This document shows positions 8,550-17,614 of a stretch of 58,898 nucleotides of DNA, one piece after another. Each line of letters begins with the position of its first letter. Position 1 is the stretch's first letter. The notes beneath the pieces were generated by a model. It worked only from the letters and a program-made list of their open reading frames with translations. It was not told the origin of the DNA and ran no database searches. Both the position numbers and the translations under genes were made by a program. Source of the DNA: JASLQO01 sp002327525 (GTDB lineage: Bacteria > Pseudomonadota > Gammaproteobacteria > Pseudomonadales > Azotimanducaceae). The DNA is taken from assembly GCA_030744435.1 (NCBI GenBank), contig JASLQO010000027.1:1-58898 (forward strand). Direction: 5' to 3'.

Positions 8550-8984
8550 TCAGCCGAACGAAGCGCCCACTATGATGAATGAACCTCGCAACTCTGCATT
8601 CAACGCGACGTCGTGCAGTTCCTTCACGATCTGGCTAATGTCCCGCGGTTCCGGGCCTGCCTCGCTCCATCCAAACCCCGCCCGATCGTAAGAGCAGACA
8701 TGCGCGAAACGGCTGACTCTCGTCTGCACCAGATGCCAGTCGAGCGACCACATTCCCGAACCGGATTCGAGAATAACGGTGCGATCACCAGTACCCGTGC
8801 AATGCAGATGCAGGCTATGCGTGCCAACGCTCACCAGCTTGCCGGGAGCCGGATGACGACTGGCAAACTCGCTCACCGTCCAGTTCTGATGCGTACTGGC
8901 GATCAGAAGAAAGGTGACAACGAACACGAGCACACAAACAAGTGATGCCACCGCCCAGAAAAACAGGCCGCGCCTACGTTTCAA
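8550..8984 (-). pseudogene. truncated alpha/beta hydrolase with N-terminal membrane segment
   Basis: The frame encodes 144 residues: a membrane anchor (LFFWAVASLVCVLVFVVTFLLIA), then the start of an alpha/beta hydrolase fold (VILESGSGMWSLDW, YDRAGFGWSEAG). It stops directly after IIVGASFG, where the nucleophile elbow GxSxG would be completed. About 170 C-terminal residues including the acid and His of the triad are missing. The 200 bases downstream do not encode them in another frame. It is therefore a 3'-truncated remnant rather than a simple frameshift. Confidence 0.75.
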
Positions 8985-9037
8985 TGCTTCCTCGGACAGC
9001 CAGCGGCAAACCGATTACGTGACCAGGCGCCGAGTTC

Positions 9038-9066
9038 CAAAACAGGCCACTCAGCCTGGCTTTTTT
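9038..9066. terminator. small GC hairpin with T-run
   Basis: CAGGC (9043-9047) pairs with GCCTG (9054-9058) across a 6-base loop, followed on the plus strand by GC and six T and on the minus strand by TTTT. It overlaps the methyltransferase stop codon. It could end transcription of the exported methyltransferase, but the stem is only 5 bp. Confidence 0.3.
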
Positions 9067-9794
9067 ATGCGGTAGACAAACCGATCGGTCTTTCCGCGCA
9101 GACCGCCAGCAAAAACACCCTGGGTGTGTGAATCCGTGGTGTTGTGGAGAAAATCTGCCTCGGCGTCGATGACCAATCCCGCTTTACTGATCGCCTCGCG
9201 AACCTTGGCCTCTTCGATGCGATGCAGCTTGTTGTTTTCCTGACCCGCAATCCCCACGTGATCTATAACGCCGATAACACCGTCAGGCTTAATCAGTGAG
9301 GCGAGCAGTTGCAGTGTACCCACCGCGGCCGCCTCTCCTGCGCCATTGTAAACATCGTGGAAGTTGAGCGCGGTCATTGCCACGTCAAAAGAGGCCGGAG
9401 TGACGCCGAGCTGCGTGAGGTCGCCATCCAGACGCTTGATATTGGTAAGTCTACGCACCCGTTCCGCCATCGCCCGCTCCGCTGCCCCCCCCCTCATCTG
9501 CAACACTGCAGACGGATTGTGCGCATGAACCTCACCCTCGGCTCCGACCCAGCGTGCCAGCACCTCGGTGTAATAGCCCCCGGAGGCAATGAAGTCGAGG
9601 ACTGTCATTGAAGACTGAACGCCGAGGAAACTCATTACATCGGCGGGCCGCCGGTCGGCGTCCCGTGCCTGGTCTTCAGCGGGCCGATCGCTCGCCGCGA
9701 GCCGCTCAGAGCTGAGGTGGTGATCCGCAATCGCCACGCTCGCCGTGATATTCACACTCAGTAGGACAAGCAACATCATCGCAGTTCTAGTCAT
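9051..9794 (-). CDS. exported class I SAM-dependent methyltransferase (COG4798-like)
   Basis: This is a 247-residue protein. The ATG at 9794 follows AGGGAGAGACTC, a strong ribosome site; the frame extends upstream but without coding character. It begins with a signal peptide (MTRTAMMLLVLLSVNITASVAIA), so the mature enzyme would be periplasmic, which is unusual for a SAM enzyme but known for this predicted-methyltransferase group. The Rossmann SAM-binding region is VLDFIASGGYYTEVLARWVG, followed by FDVAMTALNFHDVYNG and VIGVIDHVG. The glycine motif reads DFIASGGYYT, a variant typical of the group. The substrate is unknown. Confidence 0.75.
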   Translation of the reverse strand: MTRTAMMLLVLLSVNITASVAIADHHLSSERLAASDRPAEDQARDADRRPADVMSFLGVQSSMTVLDFIASGGYYTEVLARWVGAEGEVHAHNPSAVLQMRGGAAERAMAERVRRLTNIKRLDGDLTQLGVTPASFDVAMTALNFHDVYNGAGEAAAVGTLQLLASLIKPDGVIGVIDHVGIAGQENNKLHRIEEAKVREAISKAGLVIDAEADFLHNTTDSHTQGVFAGGLRGKTDRFVYRIKKPG

Positions 9795-10003
9795 GAGTCT
9801 CTCCCTTTGTCGTACTGCGCACTCTACCCAATTCGGCGGCGTAAGGCGCGCTGGTACACATCTGATGGGTATGACCAAGCAGGTGCTCGTCCCGGAGTGT
9901 GCACCACTCGTCGATCCATGATTATGAAGGCCGGTTGCGGCGCAGGATCGTTTCAATCCGGCGAATCTGCCTCGAACGACGCGACGATACGTCACCCATC
10001 ACA

Positions 10004-10505
10004 TCACGGCCCAACAAACCGACCCACCAGGTAATCCATGAATGCTTGAATACAACCCGAGCATCTCAACTCCTGATGTGTGAGCAGCCAAACGCCGACA
10101 GGTTCGAGAGGCAGTCTGTAGTTCAACGCCACCAGATCGTTGTGTAGTTTCTTCAAGATGCCAACACCAACCCCGGAGGCAACGGCCGACAATGCATCCC
10201 CATGGCTTGTCGCTCTTAGCACCACATTGGGTCGTCGCGAATATCGGCGAAGCGCTCTTTCCTGCCTAGGTGCTCCTTTTCCAACCCTTAGATTCACAGT
10301 CGAGCCCCAAATCATCCAGTCGACAGCGTTCGGCCGTGATGCGCCCTCATCGCTCAAACACAGATACTCCCTCAAGGCGTAGTAACCAAAATTCTCCCGC
10401 GTCAACTGCCTTCCGACAAGGTGGCCGCGCTACGCGACCATGACATCCACGTCGCACGCGACGCTTTGAACAATAGCACTCACCGTGCGTGCCAGATGTA
10501 CCTAT
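10004..10505 (-). pseudogene. LysR-type regulator fragment (effector-binding domain only)
   Basis: The C-terminal part of a LysR-type effector-binding domain is readable: VVLRATSHGDALSAVASGVGVGIL followed by LVALNYRLPLEPVGVWLLTHQELR. Reading upstream in the same frame continues plausibly (VDVMVA-stop-RGHLVGRQL) through an in-frame TAG at about 10430. It then fades before any helix-turn-helix domain is reached. The gene therefore lost its DNA-binding half and carries a nonsense codon, and a functional regulator is unlikely. Confidence 0.6.
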
Positions 10506-10648
10506 CGACCAAGCGAAGCAGATTGGACTACGATTGTTAGTTGGCACGCGCGCAGAAATCATTACTGGATTCAATGCACAGCAAGGAAGACCAGCACACC
10601 CTCCCGGGATTGAGTATCCTCATCGGGACAGGAACAAGGGAGATATCG

Positions 10649-11086
10649 ATGGACAAAGAAGAACTCTGGAAACGATTTCAGGCTCACATGAACTACACCG
10701 ACGAAGAAATGGAACTGTTCAAGTCGGATCCCGCCAAGGTCAAAATGGTCACGGAGACCAGGAGCTTCGTGAAGTGCAAGATCATCGCCGAGGTGATCGA
10801 GTCTCAGGGCTGTCACGCCGGGCACCGGGTGGGCGACAGGATCGTCATGGACGGGAACGGCCAGCTGCTGACTCGTGAGTGTCCCGGCAAGGTCTGCATT
10901 TTCGCAGCTTCCGCCCTGCACCCTCCGGTCAACGTGATCTACGAGCGCTTCGTCAGCAACTCAGATCCCGACCATGAGAAAACCAGCGTGGTGCAATGCT
11001 CCGACATCGGTCTCGAAAATGGCGGCTGGGGCAAGATTCTGATGAAAGTGTTCGTCGAGGAAGAAGGCCAGGCGAAGTCGGCATGA
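10649..11086 (+). CDS. TIGR04076-family protein
   Basis: This is a 145-residue acidic cytoplasmic protein. The start ATG at 10649 has AGGGAGA seven bases upstream; the open frame back to 10541 lacks coding character. The core CKIIAEVIESQGCHAGHRVGDRIVMDGNGQLL, with its Cys-His pair, and the C-terminal half (CPGKVCIFAASALHPPVNVIYERF) match the layout of the small TIGR04076 family. That family often sits near flavin or radical enzymes and has no assigned biochemical role. It stands alone between two broken genes. Confidence 0.65.
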   Translation: MDKEELWKRFQAHMNYTDEEMELFKSDPAKVKMVTETRSFVKCKIIAEVIESQGCHAGHRVGDRIVMDGNGQLLTRECPGKVCIFAASALHPPVNVIYERFVSNSDPDHEKTSVVQCSDIGLENGGWGKILMKVFVEEEGQAKSA

Positions 11087-11139
11087 CGACGGGTCGCCGC
11101 TACCATATCCATGCGATGAGCCTGTATCTCGTCCGCTGT

Positions 11140-11254
11140 GTGTATGCTGCATAGCCTTCCAGCTCGCGCCGACGCCGGCCTGCTCGACGAAGTTGCGCCC
11201 GAAGACATCGCGCACCTTCGCGAACCGATCACTGCAATAACCATGGATATCCAT
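11140..11254 (-). pseudogene. 5' fragment of a serine-hydrolase / beta-lactamase-fold gene
   Basis: The translation MDIHGYCSDRFAKVRDVFGRNF and the following VEQAGVGAS are the first residues of EstB-like beta-lactamase-fold esterases (family pattern G-x-C-x-x-RF-x-x-VRD-x-F-x-x-NF-x-x-x-x-EVGAS). Similarity stops after about 35 residues, before the SxxK motif, and the frame then runs antisense into the TIGR04076 gene. It is a remnant with no catalytic residues. Confidence 0.5.
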
Positions 11255-11346
11255 CGGTGAGACTCTCGTTTCGAAAAAAGCGGTGGCCCTAGCACGAATG
11301 CCTCAACCGGTTGCATTTGGTAGGGTCGGTGCGGGTAGACTGGGGC

Positions 11347-12402
11347 ATGCCGTCATGTCATGTCCTGTTATCTGCAGATGATCGCACCGGCGCACTGGAA
11401 ATCGGTGGCCTGATCGCAAACGAGCAATTCACCGTACCGGTGGGGCCGAATGCGCAAAGCGAGCGTCTTTGCGTTGTAGACATCACCACACGACATGTCT
11501 CAAGAGAAGCTGCGCAACAGAGCATGGTCGAATTGCTTCGGCGCAATGCCACCCACCGTGCACACAAGATGGACGCTGGTCTGCGTGGCAACTGGCCATT
11601 CGAAATCGAGGTGCTGCTGGAAGCTGGCCACAAGGTGGCCGTCGTGTGCAGTTTTCCCGATGCCGACAGGCGCTGCAAGGATGGCGTTGTATACATCCAT
11701 GATCTTCCCGTGCTGGAGAGCGTGTTCGGACAGGATCCGCTGAACGCACCGGTCAGCAGCCGACCCGCCGACGTTCTGGAGCATGCGGGGGTGTCGGGTG
11801 ACGTGGTGGTTTGGGATGCCGATGACAATGAACAGTTGCATGCCGCAATCGAGCGCGCAGCCGCCGAGACTCGGGTGGTGGTTGGCGCTTCAGGGGCCCT
11901 CGGCGCCTTTGCGCAGACACTCTACCCCACCCTGCAACCCCGCAGGGTGCCTCTGCCCCACCCAAGGCGCGTGGTTTGCGGCAGTCTCAATCCCCTCAGC
12001 CGGGAGCAGATCGAGAGAACAGGACATCCGATCCAACTGGTTGGCGGTCGGCTGGACCTGATCGACGATCCGGCAATCATCGCGACACCGCTACCCGGCG
12101 GTGACATAGGAGAAGCCGAGGCTCTGGCAATGGCGGTGAAGGTCGCTAAAGACATACGCGCCGTCTGGTCGAACATCGGAACTCTGATCGTCATCGGGGG
12201 CGACACAGTGGGCGCGATCGTCGGCGAGGATACGCTCGAAGTCATTGGTACGGTTGCACCCGGCATACCTGCTTCGCTATATGACGGTGTGTGTCTGATC
12301 ACCAAGGGTGGCGGAATCGGCCAGCTGGATGTCATTCGGGATTTACTACAGAGATCCCGGCAGGATGCACACCCTGATTTTGAGACGGGTACAAGCACAT
12401 GA
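11347..12402 (+). CDS. four-carbon acid sugar kinase family protein (OtnK/DUF1537-like)
   Basis: This is a 351-residue sugar-acid kinase. The N-terminal substrate domain opens with LLSADDRTGALEIGGLIA, the family's ADDxTGA motif near residue 8. The C-terminal nucleotide-binding domain shows LIVIGGDTVGAIVG, a proline/glycine stretch (VAPGIPASLYDG) and LITKGGGIG, which match the ATP-binding loops. Family members phosphorylate D-threonate, erythronate or related four-carbon acids. Usual partners are PdxA2 dehydrogenases and class II aldolases. Here the partner is a ThDP enzyme whose ATG overlaps the stop (ATGA), which is atypical. At 351 residues it is shorter than the usual 400-440, so the substrate may differ. 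Confidence 0.75.
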   Translation: MPSCHVLLSADDRTGALEIGGLIANEQFTVPVGPNAQSERLCVVDITTRHVSREAAQQSMVELLRRNATHRAHKMDAGLRGNWPFEIEVLLEAGHKVAVVCSFPDADRRCKDGVVYIHDLPVLESVFGQDPLNAPVSSRPADVLEHAGVSGDVVVWDADDNEQLHAAIERAAAETRVVVGASGALGAFAQTLYPTLQPRRVPLPHPRRVVCGSLNPLSREQIERTGHPIQLVGGRLDLIDDPAIIATPLPGGDIGEAEALAMAVKVAKDIRAVWSNIGTLIVIGGDTVGAIVGEDTLEVIGTVAPGIPASLYDGVCLITKGGGIGQLDVIRDLLQRSRQDAHPDFETGTST

Positions 12403-14063
12403 ACGGCTTTGATGTAGTGGCCCGATGTCTGAAGACGGAAGGCGTCAGGTGGATGGCCTGCTTCCCGGCAAATCCCCTGATCGAAGCTGTTGCCAGGGTT
12501 GGTATCCGCCCGATCGTTTTTCGCCAGGAACGCGGTGGTATCAACGCAGCCGACGGGTTCAGCCGCCAGACCGCGGGAAGAGAGATCGGCGTTTTTGCGG
12601 CACAGGATGGTCCCGGGGTCGAAAACTCCTTCGGTGGGATCGCGCAGGCTTTCGGCGAAGCAGTGCCGATCTTGTTCCTGCCCCAGGGCTATGCACAGGG
12701 CAATCAGGACATAGTGCCTAACTTCTCGGCCAGACAGAACTATGCACACATAACCAAACTGGCAATATCCATAGACAAGGTGGATCAGACCTCTCGTGAG
12801 ATCAGGCGCGCATTCCACGCCATGCGCCACGGGCGACCCGGGCCCGCCCTGGTGGAGATGCCGAGGGATGTTATGCAACAGGAAACATCGGCGGATGCCG
12901 TCGACTATACAGCGACCAGGACGATGACTTACGCACCGAGCCCGGGAGACGTGAAAGACGCCGTTGCCGCGCTTCTTGCCGCCGACAATCCGGTCATCTG
13001 GTCCGGTCAGGGCGTATTGTACGCACGCGCATCGGATCTGTTGCGTGAGTTCGTGGATCTCGTGCAAATACCGGTGATCACCACCATGCAGGGAAAAAGT
13101 ACCTTTCCGGATGACCACCCGCTCGCGCTGGGTTCTGCCAACCGCACCGCGCCCAAAGCCGTGTACCACTGGCTGGGCACCTCCGATACGGTGTTCGCGA
13201 TTGGCTCGGGCCTCACCCGCACGGCCTTCGGACAGGAGATTCCCGACGGCAAGTTCCTGATTCACAACACGGTATCAGCCGAGGACATCAACAAGGACTA
13301 TCGAGCCGATGTCGGGCTGGTGGGTGATGCGGGCTTGACCCTTGCGATGATGATCGATGAAGCAAAGGCTCAACTGGGACCCGAAGGGCGCGCACCCGCA
13401 ACCGAACTGCACCGACGAATAGCGGCTATCAAAGCGCAATGGCTGCAGGAATGGAGTGCGGTTCTGAACGCAGATGACATACCCATCAATCCGTATCGGG
13501 TTGTCAGCGAGATAGACAGGAACCTGGACCACGTGAATTCGGTTGTCACGCACGATGCAGGCAGCCCGCGCGATCAAATCATGCCCTTTTACCGGGCCAC
13601 CGTGCCGCACGGTTACATTGGTTGGGGGAAAACAACCCATCTCGGCTATGGCATTCCCCTCGTGATGGGCGCCAAGCTGGCCGATCCGGACAAATTCTGC
13701 ATGAACTTCATGGGCGATCTCGCGTTCGGACACACCGGCACCGAGATCGAAACAGCCGTGCGCGCGCAGATCCCCATTACGACCATCGTCATCAATAACC
13801 GCACTATGGGGGGTTATGACGAAAAGATGCCGGTTGCAATGCAGCGTTTCGGCGCGGGCAATCAGGGCGGAGACTACGCCGGCATGGCAAGAGCGATGGG
13901 CGCACGCGGCATCCACGTCGACACCACAAACGAAATCGCCCCCGCTATACAGGGCGCACGGCGCGCAAACAAAGAAGGCGACGTTGTGGTCATCGAAATC
14001 GCCACCAGACAGTTCACCAGTTTTTCGCAGTACCCCGGGTTGCTCATAAATCCGCCGGAGTAG
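12399..14063 (+). CDS. thiamine-diphosphate-dependent enzyme (acetolactate-synthase superfamily)
   Basis: This 554-residue ThDP enzyme has the full three-domain layout. The N-terminal PYR domain carries the catalytic glutamate in FRQERGGINAADGFSRQ near residue 48. A central Rossmann domain follows (NPVIWSGQGVLYARA). The C-terminal PP domain has the Mg/ThDP motif MGDLAFGHTGTEIETAVRAQ near 442, closing with INNRTMGGY. It is translationally coupled to the sugar-acid kinase upstream. The family includes acetolactate synthase, sulfoacetaldehyde acetyltransferase, oxalyl-CoA decarboxylase and benzoylformate decarboxylase. No FAD-binding signature or specific active-site set is obvious, so the reaction is undetermined. 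A decarboxylase or lyase of a four-carbon or larger 2-oxo acid is a reasonable inference. Confidence 0.8.
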   Translation: MNGFDVVARCLKTEGVRWMACFPANPLIEAVARVGIRPIVFRQERGGINAADGFSRQTAGREIGVFAAQDGPGVENSFGGIAQAFGEAVPILFLPQGYAQGNQDIVPNFSARQNYAHITKLAISIDKVDQTSREIRRAFHAMRHGRPGPALVEMPRDVMQQETSADAVDYTATRTMTYAPSPGDVKDAVAALLAADNPVIWSGQGVLYARASDLLREFVDLVQIPVITTMQGKSTFPDDHPLALGSANRTAPKAVYHWLGTSDTVFAIGSGLTRTAFGQEIPDGKFLIHNTVSAEDINKDYRADVGLVGDAGLTLAMMIDEAKAQLGPEGRAPATELHRRIAAIKAQWLQEWSAVLNADDIPINPYRVVSEIDRNLDHVNSVVTHDAGSPRDQIMPFYRATVPHGYIGWGKTTHLGYGIPLVMGAKLADPDKFCMNFMGDLAFGHTGTEIETAVRAQIPITTIVINNRTMGGYDEKMPVAMQRFGAGNQGGDYAGMARAMGARGIHVDTTNEIAPAIQGARRANKEGDVVVIEIATRQFTSFSQYPGLLINPPE

Positions 14064-14083
14064 ACACCCTCATCAACCGGAGC

Positions 14084-14301
14084 CTACCCCGGGCCACCAG
14101 CCGTGCACCGCCCGAACGTCTCGTGCTGCCGCACGCAGTACCGATATCCGCTTGCAGACAACCCACGAAGTTTCTTGAAGTTCTTGGTGAAAGCCTGCGC
14201 ACTTGAGTATCCAACGGCCATCGCGACGTCTGTCACAGGCTCACCTGTGTCCGCGAGTAAAGACTCCGCGTGCTGGATGCGAATACGCTCGACGATGGAT
14301 C
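14084..14301 (-). pseudogene. AraC-family regulator, C-terminal HTH fragment
   Basis: The minus strand reads ERIRIQHAESLLADTGEPVT then DVAMAVGYSSAQAFTKNFKK, the second helix-turn-helix of AraC/XylS regulators, and ends at a TAG at 14084-14086. A TGA lies immediately before this stretch and no effector domain or first HTH is found upstream. The fragment follows the acyl-CoA ligase gene on the same strand. Confidence 0.65.
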
Positions 14302-14351
14302 ACAAACCGCGGGGCACCAACGGGAGCGGTCTGATCGGCTGGATGTTTGGA

Positions 14352-15947
14352 TCAACGTGGAATGACGACGCCAGCACTAACACGATCCCATGTCTCGGCT
14401 GTTACGCCGGACTCTCGTATCTTCGCTTTCTGGATTCGGGCGGTCGCTTCCGTCTTGGGCAGTTCATCCCAGAATTCCACATATCGGGGAATGGCGAATC
14501 GAGGCATCCGTGGAATCAGAAACTCAATGAGCTCTGGCGGATCGAGACTCACATCCGACTCCAGCACGACGGCGATCTTGATCTCGTCTTCGCCTTCATC
14601 GGCGGGCACCGCGACGGCGCCACTCTCTGCGATCGCCGGGTGTCCGTTGACAATCGTCTCGATCTCGAAGCTCGAAATGTTCTCACCGCGACGACGTATG
14701 TAATCCTTGGCGCGGTCGACGAAATAGTAGTTGCCATCCTCATCGTAGGTGAACGCATCGCCTGTGTGAAACCAGCCATTGCGCCATGCTTCGCTCGTCT
14801 TCTCCGGCATGTTCCAGTATCCGGCATTCAACTCCCACGGTTCGCCTCGAACGATTAACTCCCCGGGCGTGTGCGCCGCCACCTCGATATCGTGCTCATC
14901 CACGATGCGCACCTGCACTCCTGCACGGGCCTGGCCGCAACTGCTGTAGTTAACGCCGGTACAGCGCACGTCAGGACGGACGATAGGACTGTTGATTTCC
15001 GTCATGTTGTAGGTGGTGAAGACATCAACACCGAAACGCTCGCTGAACGCGTCAACCTCTGGGATCACCGGAGCCATCACCACTGTTTCCATGGGATTTT
15101 CGCAGTCACCCGCCTGTTCGGGCTGATTGAGCAACATCTGCGCAAGCGGTCCCAGGAGCACGGCTGCATTGGCATCGAAGGTTCGGACGTCGTGCCAATA
15201 CTCGCTGGGTGAAAAGGCCTCTCGGATCACGCTGGCGCCACCAAACACCGTCGCGCTGTAAAATCCGCCCTTGCCGGTGATGTGAAACACTGGAAAGGGT
15301 GAGTAGACGCGTATCCCGTCGAGCCGGTCGAGCGGAATGAAGCCGCTTTCCATCGTCGCCTTGAGCTGTCCCCAGGGGACCATGACCGCCTTCGAACGCC
15401 CGGTAGTTCCGGAAGTGTAGATCAACGACGAGATATCCCAGGGACCTGGTTCCGGCCGTTCGCTCGGTTGCGCATCAGCGATAAATTCGTCCGAGGAGAT
15501 CACGCCAAAGGGCAGATTTTCAGGCACCACATCGGGTGGACCGAATACCACTGCAAGTTTCAGGTAAGGCAGCTGATCGGCAATATCGAACAGCGGTCGG
15601 GCAAAACGAGCATCCGCCAGAACGACCTCGGCCTCGGTGTTGTTGACTACGTGGCGCAGCCAGTCACCTTTGTAGTTCGTGTTGATTGGCGATTCGATCG
15701 CACCGAGCCACGCACAACCCTGCCATGCACGAAATGCATCGAAGCCGTTGGTGAACAAGGTGACAACGGGATGTCCGCGTCTTGCACCACTGCGCTCCAA
15801 TGCGCTGGCCCAGCACAAGGTATCCGTGTACGCCTCCTCCCACGACAGTACGCTTCCATCGACCTGTTTAAGCGCAACATCAGCGCCATTCTCGCCAGCG
15901 CGTTTTGCCAGCATCTGTGGCATGAGATCCGGGTACTCGAATGTCAT
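14352..15947 (-). CDS. AMP-dependent acyl-CoA synthetase/ligase
   Basis: This is a 531-residue ANL-superfamily adenylating enzyme that activates a carboxylic acid to its acyl-CoA through an acyl-AMP. The ATG at 15947 has AGGAGCG at good spacing, better than the ATG 24 bases upstream. It shows the P-loop SLIYTSGTTGRSKAVMVPWG near residue 180, the A5 motif TTYNMTEINSP, the A7/A8 motifs WFHTGDAFTYDEDGNYYFVDR and KDYIRRRGENISSFEIE, and a C-terminal catalytic Lys candidate in LPKTEATARIQKAKIR. It resembles the CaiC/FadD branch; the acid is not predictable. It faces the acyl-CoA dehydrogenase at 16218 across a 270-bp divergent region, so the two may act in one pathway. Confidence 0.85.
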   Translation of the reverse strand: MTFEYPDLMPQMLAKRAGENGADVALKQVDGSVLSWEEAYTDTLCWASALERSGARRGHPVVTLFTNGFDAFRAWQGCAWLGAIESPINTNYKGDWLRHVVNNTEAEVVLADARFARPLFDIADQLPYLKLAVVFGPPDVVPENLPFGVISSDEFIADAQPSERPEPGPWDISSLIYTSGTTGRSKAVMVPWGQLKATMESGFIPLDRLDGIRVYSPFPVFHITGKGGFYSATVFGGASVIREAFSPSEYWHDVRTFDANAAVLLGPLAQMLLNQPEQAGDCENPMETVVMAPVIPEVDAFSERFGVDVFTTYNMTEINSPIVRPDVRCTGVNYSSCGQARAGVQVRIVDEHDIEVAAHTPGELIVRGEPWELNAGYWNMPEKTSEAWRNGWFHTGDAFTYDEDGNYYFVDRAKDYIRRRGENISSFEIETIVNGHPAIAESGAVAVPADEGEDEIKIAVVLESDVSLDPPELIEFLIPRMPRFAIPRYVEFWDELPKTEATARIQKAKIRESGVTAETWDRVSAGVVIPR

Positions 15948-16217
15948 CAATCGCTCCTGCTTACCCATCATCCAATCCAGTATGGATGTTACATACTACC
16001 GATGACATTCACATTGCCCGGATCCGCTCTGCGGGCAGTAGTGCCTCAACGGCAATGTGGGCGTTGACCTTGAACACGACACAAGCAAGGCTTGCATAGC
16101 CCATATCGCCCAGCCGGGAGGTGGCTAAGTGTCGTTTGAACGATGTTGTCGGATCGATCTCGAAGCCAGGATGCTGGCCGGCCATCTGGGTTTTCGATTT
16201 GCACAATGGAGAATGTG

Positions 16218-17396
16218 ATGTCGCTGCGTGGTTTTCCGGAAGAAGTCAGGGATTGGCTCGGTACAAACTGCCCTCCGGGCGTGCGAGGCAAGCGTTATGG
16301 CTACACCGGCGGGCGCGGGGCTCGAATCGGCGATAGTGCTTTCACCGAGTGGTTCGATCGTTGCGTCGAACGCGGTTTCACAGTTCCGACCTGGCCGCTC
16401 GAGTATGGCGGCGCCGGTCTCACGGCCGCTGAGAACGACATTCTTACTCGAGAGCTGCGGGCTATACAGGCACCCAGGCCGCTACTGGGCATGGGCGTAA
16501 ATCTGATAGGCCCCACCATTCTCGAATTCGGCAGCCAGGAACAGAAATCGTTCCACCTTCCCAGGATCGCCGAAGGAGAAATCCGGTGGTGCCAGGGTTA
16601 TTCCGAACCGGGTGCAGGGTCGGATCTCGCAGGGCTACAGACCAGGGCTGTGAGCAACGGGAATCACTACACGATAAATGGATCCAAGATCTGGACCTCG
16701 GGCGCGCACGTCTCGGACTGGATATTCTGCCTGGTGAGAACCGATTCAAACGCACCCAAACACGAAGGCATAAGCTTCCTCCTGATGCCATTGGATAGCG
16801 CCGGGATCAGTGTCAGGCAAATCGACTTGATTGCCGGTGGTTCTGAGTTTTGCGAGGTGTTCTTCACGGACGTTAATGTGCCCAAAAGCAATCTCCTTGG
16901 TGAAGAAAACAAGGGATGGTCGATCGCCAAACGGCTGTTGCAGTACGAGCGCTTCTCAGTGACGGAGCCCGGTGCAAGCGGATTTTCGCTGGTCGTGGGC
17001 GGCGTGGACGAAATCGCGAAATCGTACGTCGGCATGGCGGACGGTCGAATTCAGGATCCCGTTTTGCGAAATGAAATCACGAGAAACGCGATGGATGCGA
17101 GGTCGCTCGATCTAACCATACAGAGGATCAAACAAGAGAGCGCAGATGGTGATGCCGTGAATGTCACCACCTCGATTCTGAAGTACTACAGCAGCGAGCT
17201 GACTTGTGAAGAGGACGAGCTGAGAATTCAGGCGATGGGCGCCGCTTCTCTGGGCTGGGAGGGTCCAGGATTCAGCGACCTGGAGCTTTCGAGCACGAGG
17301 AAATGGCTAACCAACAAGGCGGCGAGGATTGCGGGCGGTACCAGCGAAATACAGCTGAACATCATCGCCAAGAGAGTGCTGGGATTACCGGACTAA
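16218..17396 (+). CDS. acyl-CoA dehydrogenase (FadE-like, steroid/branched-chain type)
   Basis: This is a 392-residue acyl-CoA dehydrogenase. The ATG at 16218 is preferred because GGAG lies 6 bases upstream; the in-frame ATG at 16206 lies before that site. The N-terminus (RDWLGTNCPPGVRG) and FAD motif WCQGYSEPGAGSDLAGLQTR belong to the group that works on bulky or steroid side-chain acyl-CoAs. The C-terminus RIAGGTSEIQLNIIAKRVLGLP lacks the canonical EGT glutamate, as is usual there. A deleted enoyl-CoA hydratase follows 13 bases downstream, so this was once a dehydrogenase-hydratase operon. Confidence 0.82.
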   Translation: MSLRGFPEEVRDWLGTNCPPGVRGKRYGYTGGRGARIGDSAFTEWFDRCVERGFTVPTWPLEYGGAGLTAAENDILTRELRAIQAPRPLLGMGVNLIGPTILEFGSQEQKSFHLPRIAEGEIRWCQGYSEPGAGSDLAGLQTRAVSNGNHYTINGSKIWTSGAHVSDWIFCLVRTDSNAPKHEGISFLLMPLDSAGISVRQIDLIAGGSEFCEVFFTDVNVPKSNLLGEENKGWSIAKRLLQYERFSVTEPGASGFSLVVGGVDEIAKSYVGMADGRIQDPVLRNEITRNAMDARSLDLTIQRIKQESADGDAVNVTTSILKYYSSELTCEEDELRIQAMGAASLGWEGPGFSDLELSSTRKWLTNKAARIAGGTSEIQLNIIAKRVLGLPD

Positions 17397-17409
17397 GGAG
17401 AAACGAGTG

Positions 17410-17614
17410 ATGCAGATATACGAGACCATTGTTTACACCCACGAGGACCACATTGTAACCGTCATGTTGAATCGGCCGCACGCTCGAGGAACGCCTGCGC
17501 ATAGAAACGGAAATGATGATGTCCATGTGGTGGCGCAGGGACAAACACAGCGCCGGTGCCCAGGCTTTCCTCGACAAGAACACCAGGCCCGACTGGCCGA
17601 ACCATGGGTTGTAG
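17410..17614 (+). pseudogene. enoyl-CoA hydratase/isomerase with large internal deletion
   Basis: The first 24 residues are a normal crotonase N-terminus (MQIYETIVYTHEDHIVTVML, then NRP). Right after the NRP motif the frame changes and the sequence becomes a crotonase C-terminus (LEERLRIETEMMMSMWWRRD, ending in AQAFLDKNTRPDWPNHGL and TAG at 17612). About 190 residues, including the oxyanion-hole loops and the catalytic residues, are missing. The junction is near 17482. It is a dead gene in operon order behind the acyl-CoA dehydrogenase. Confidence 0.75.
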
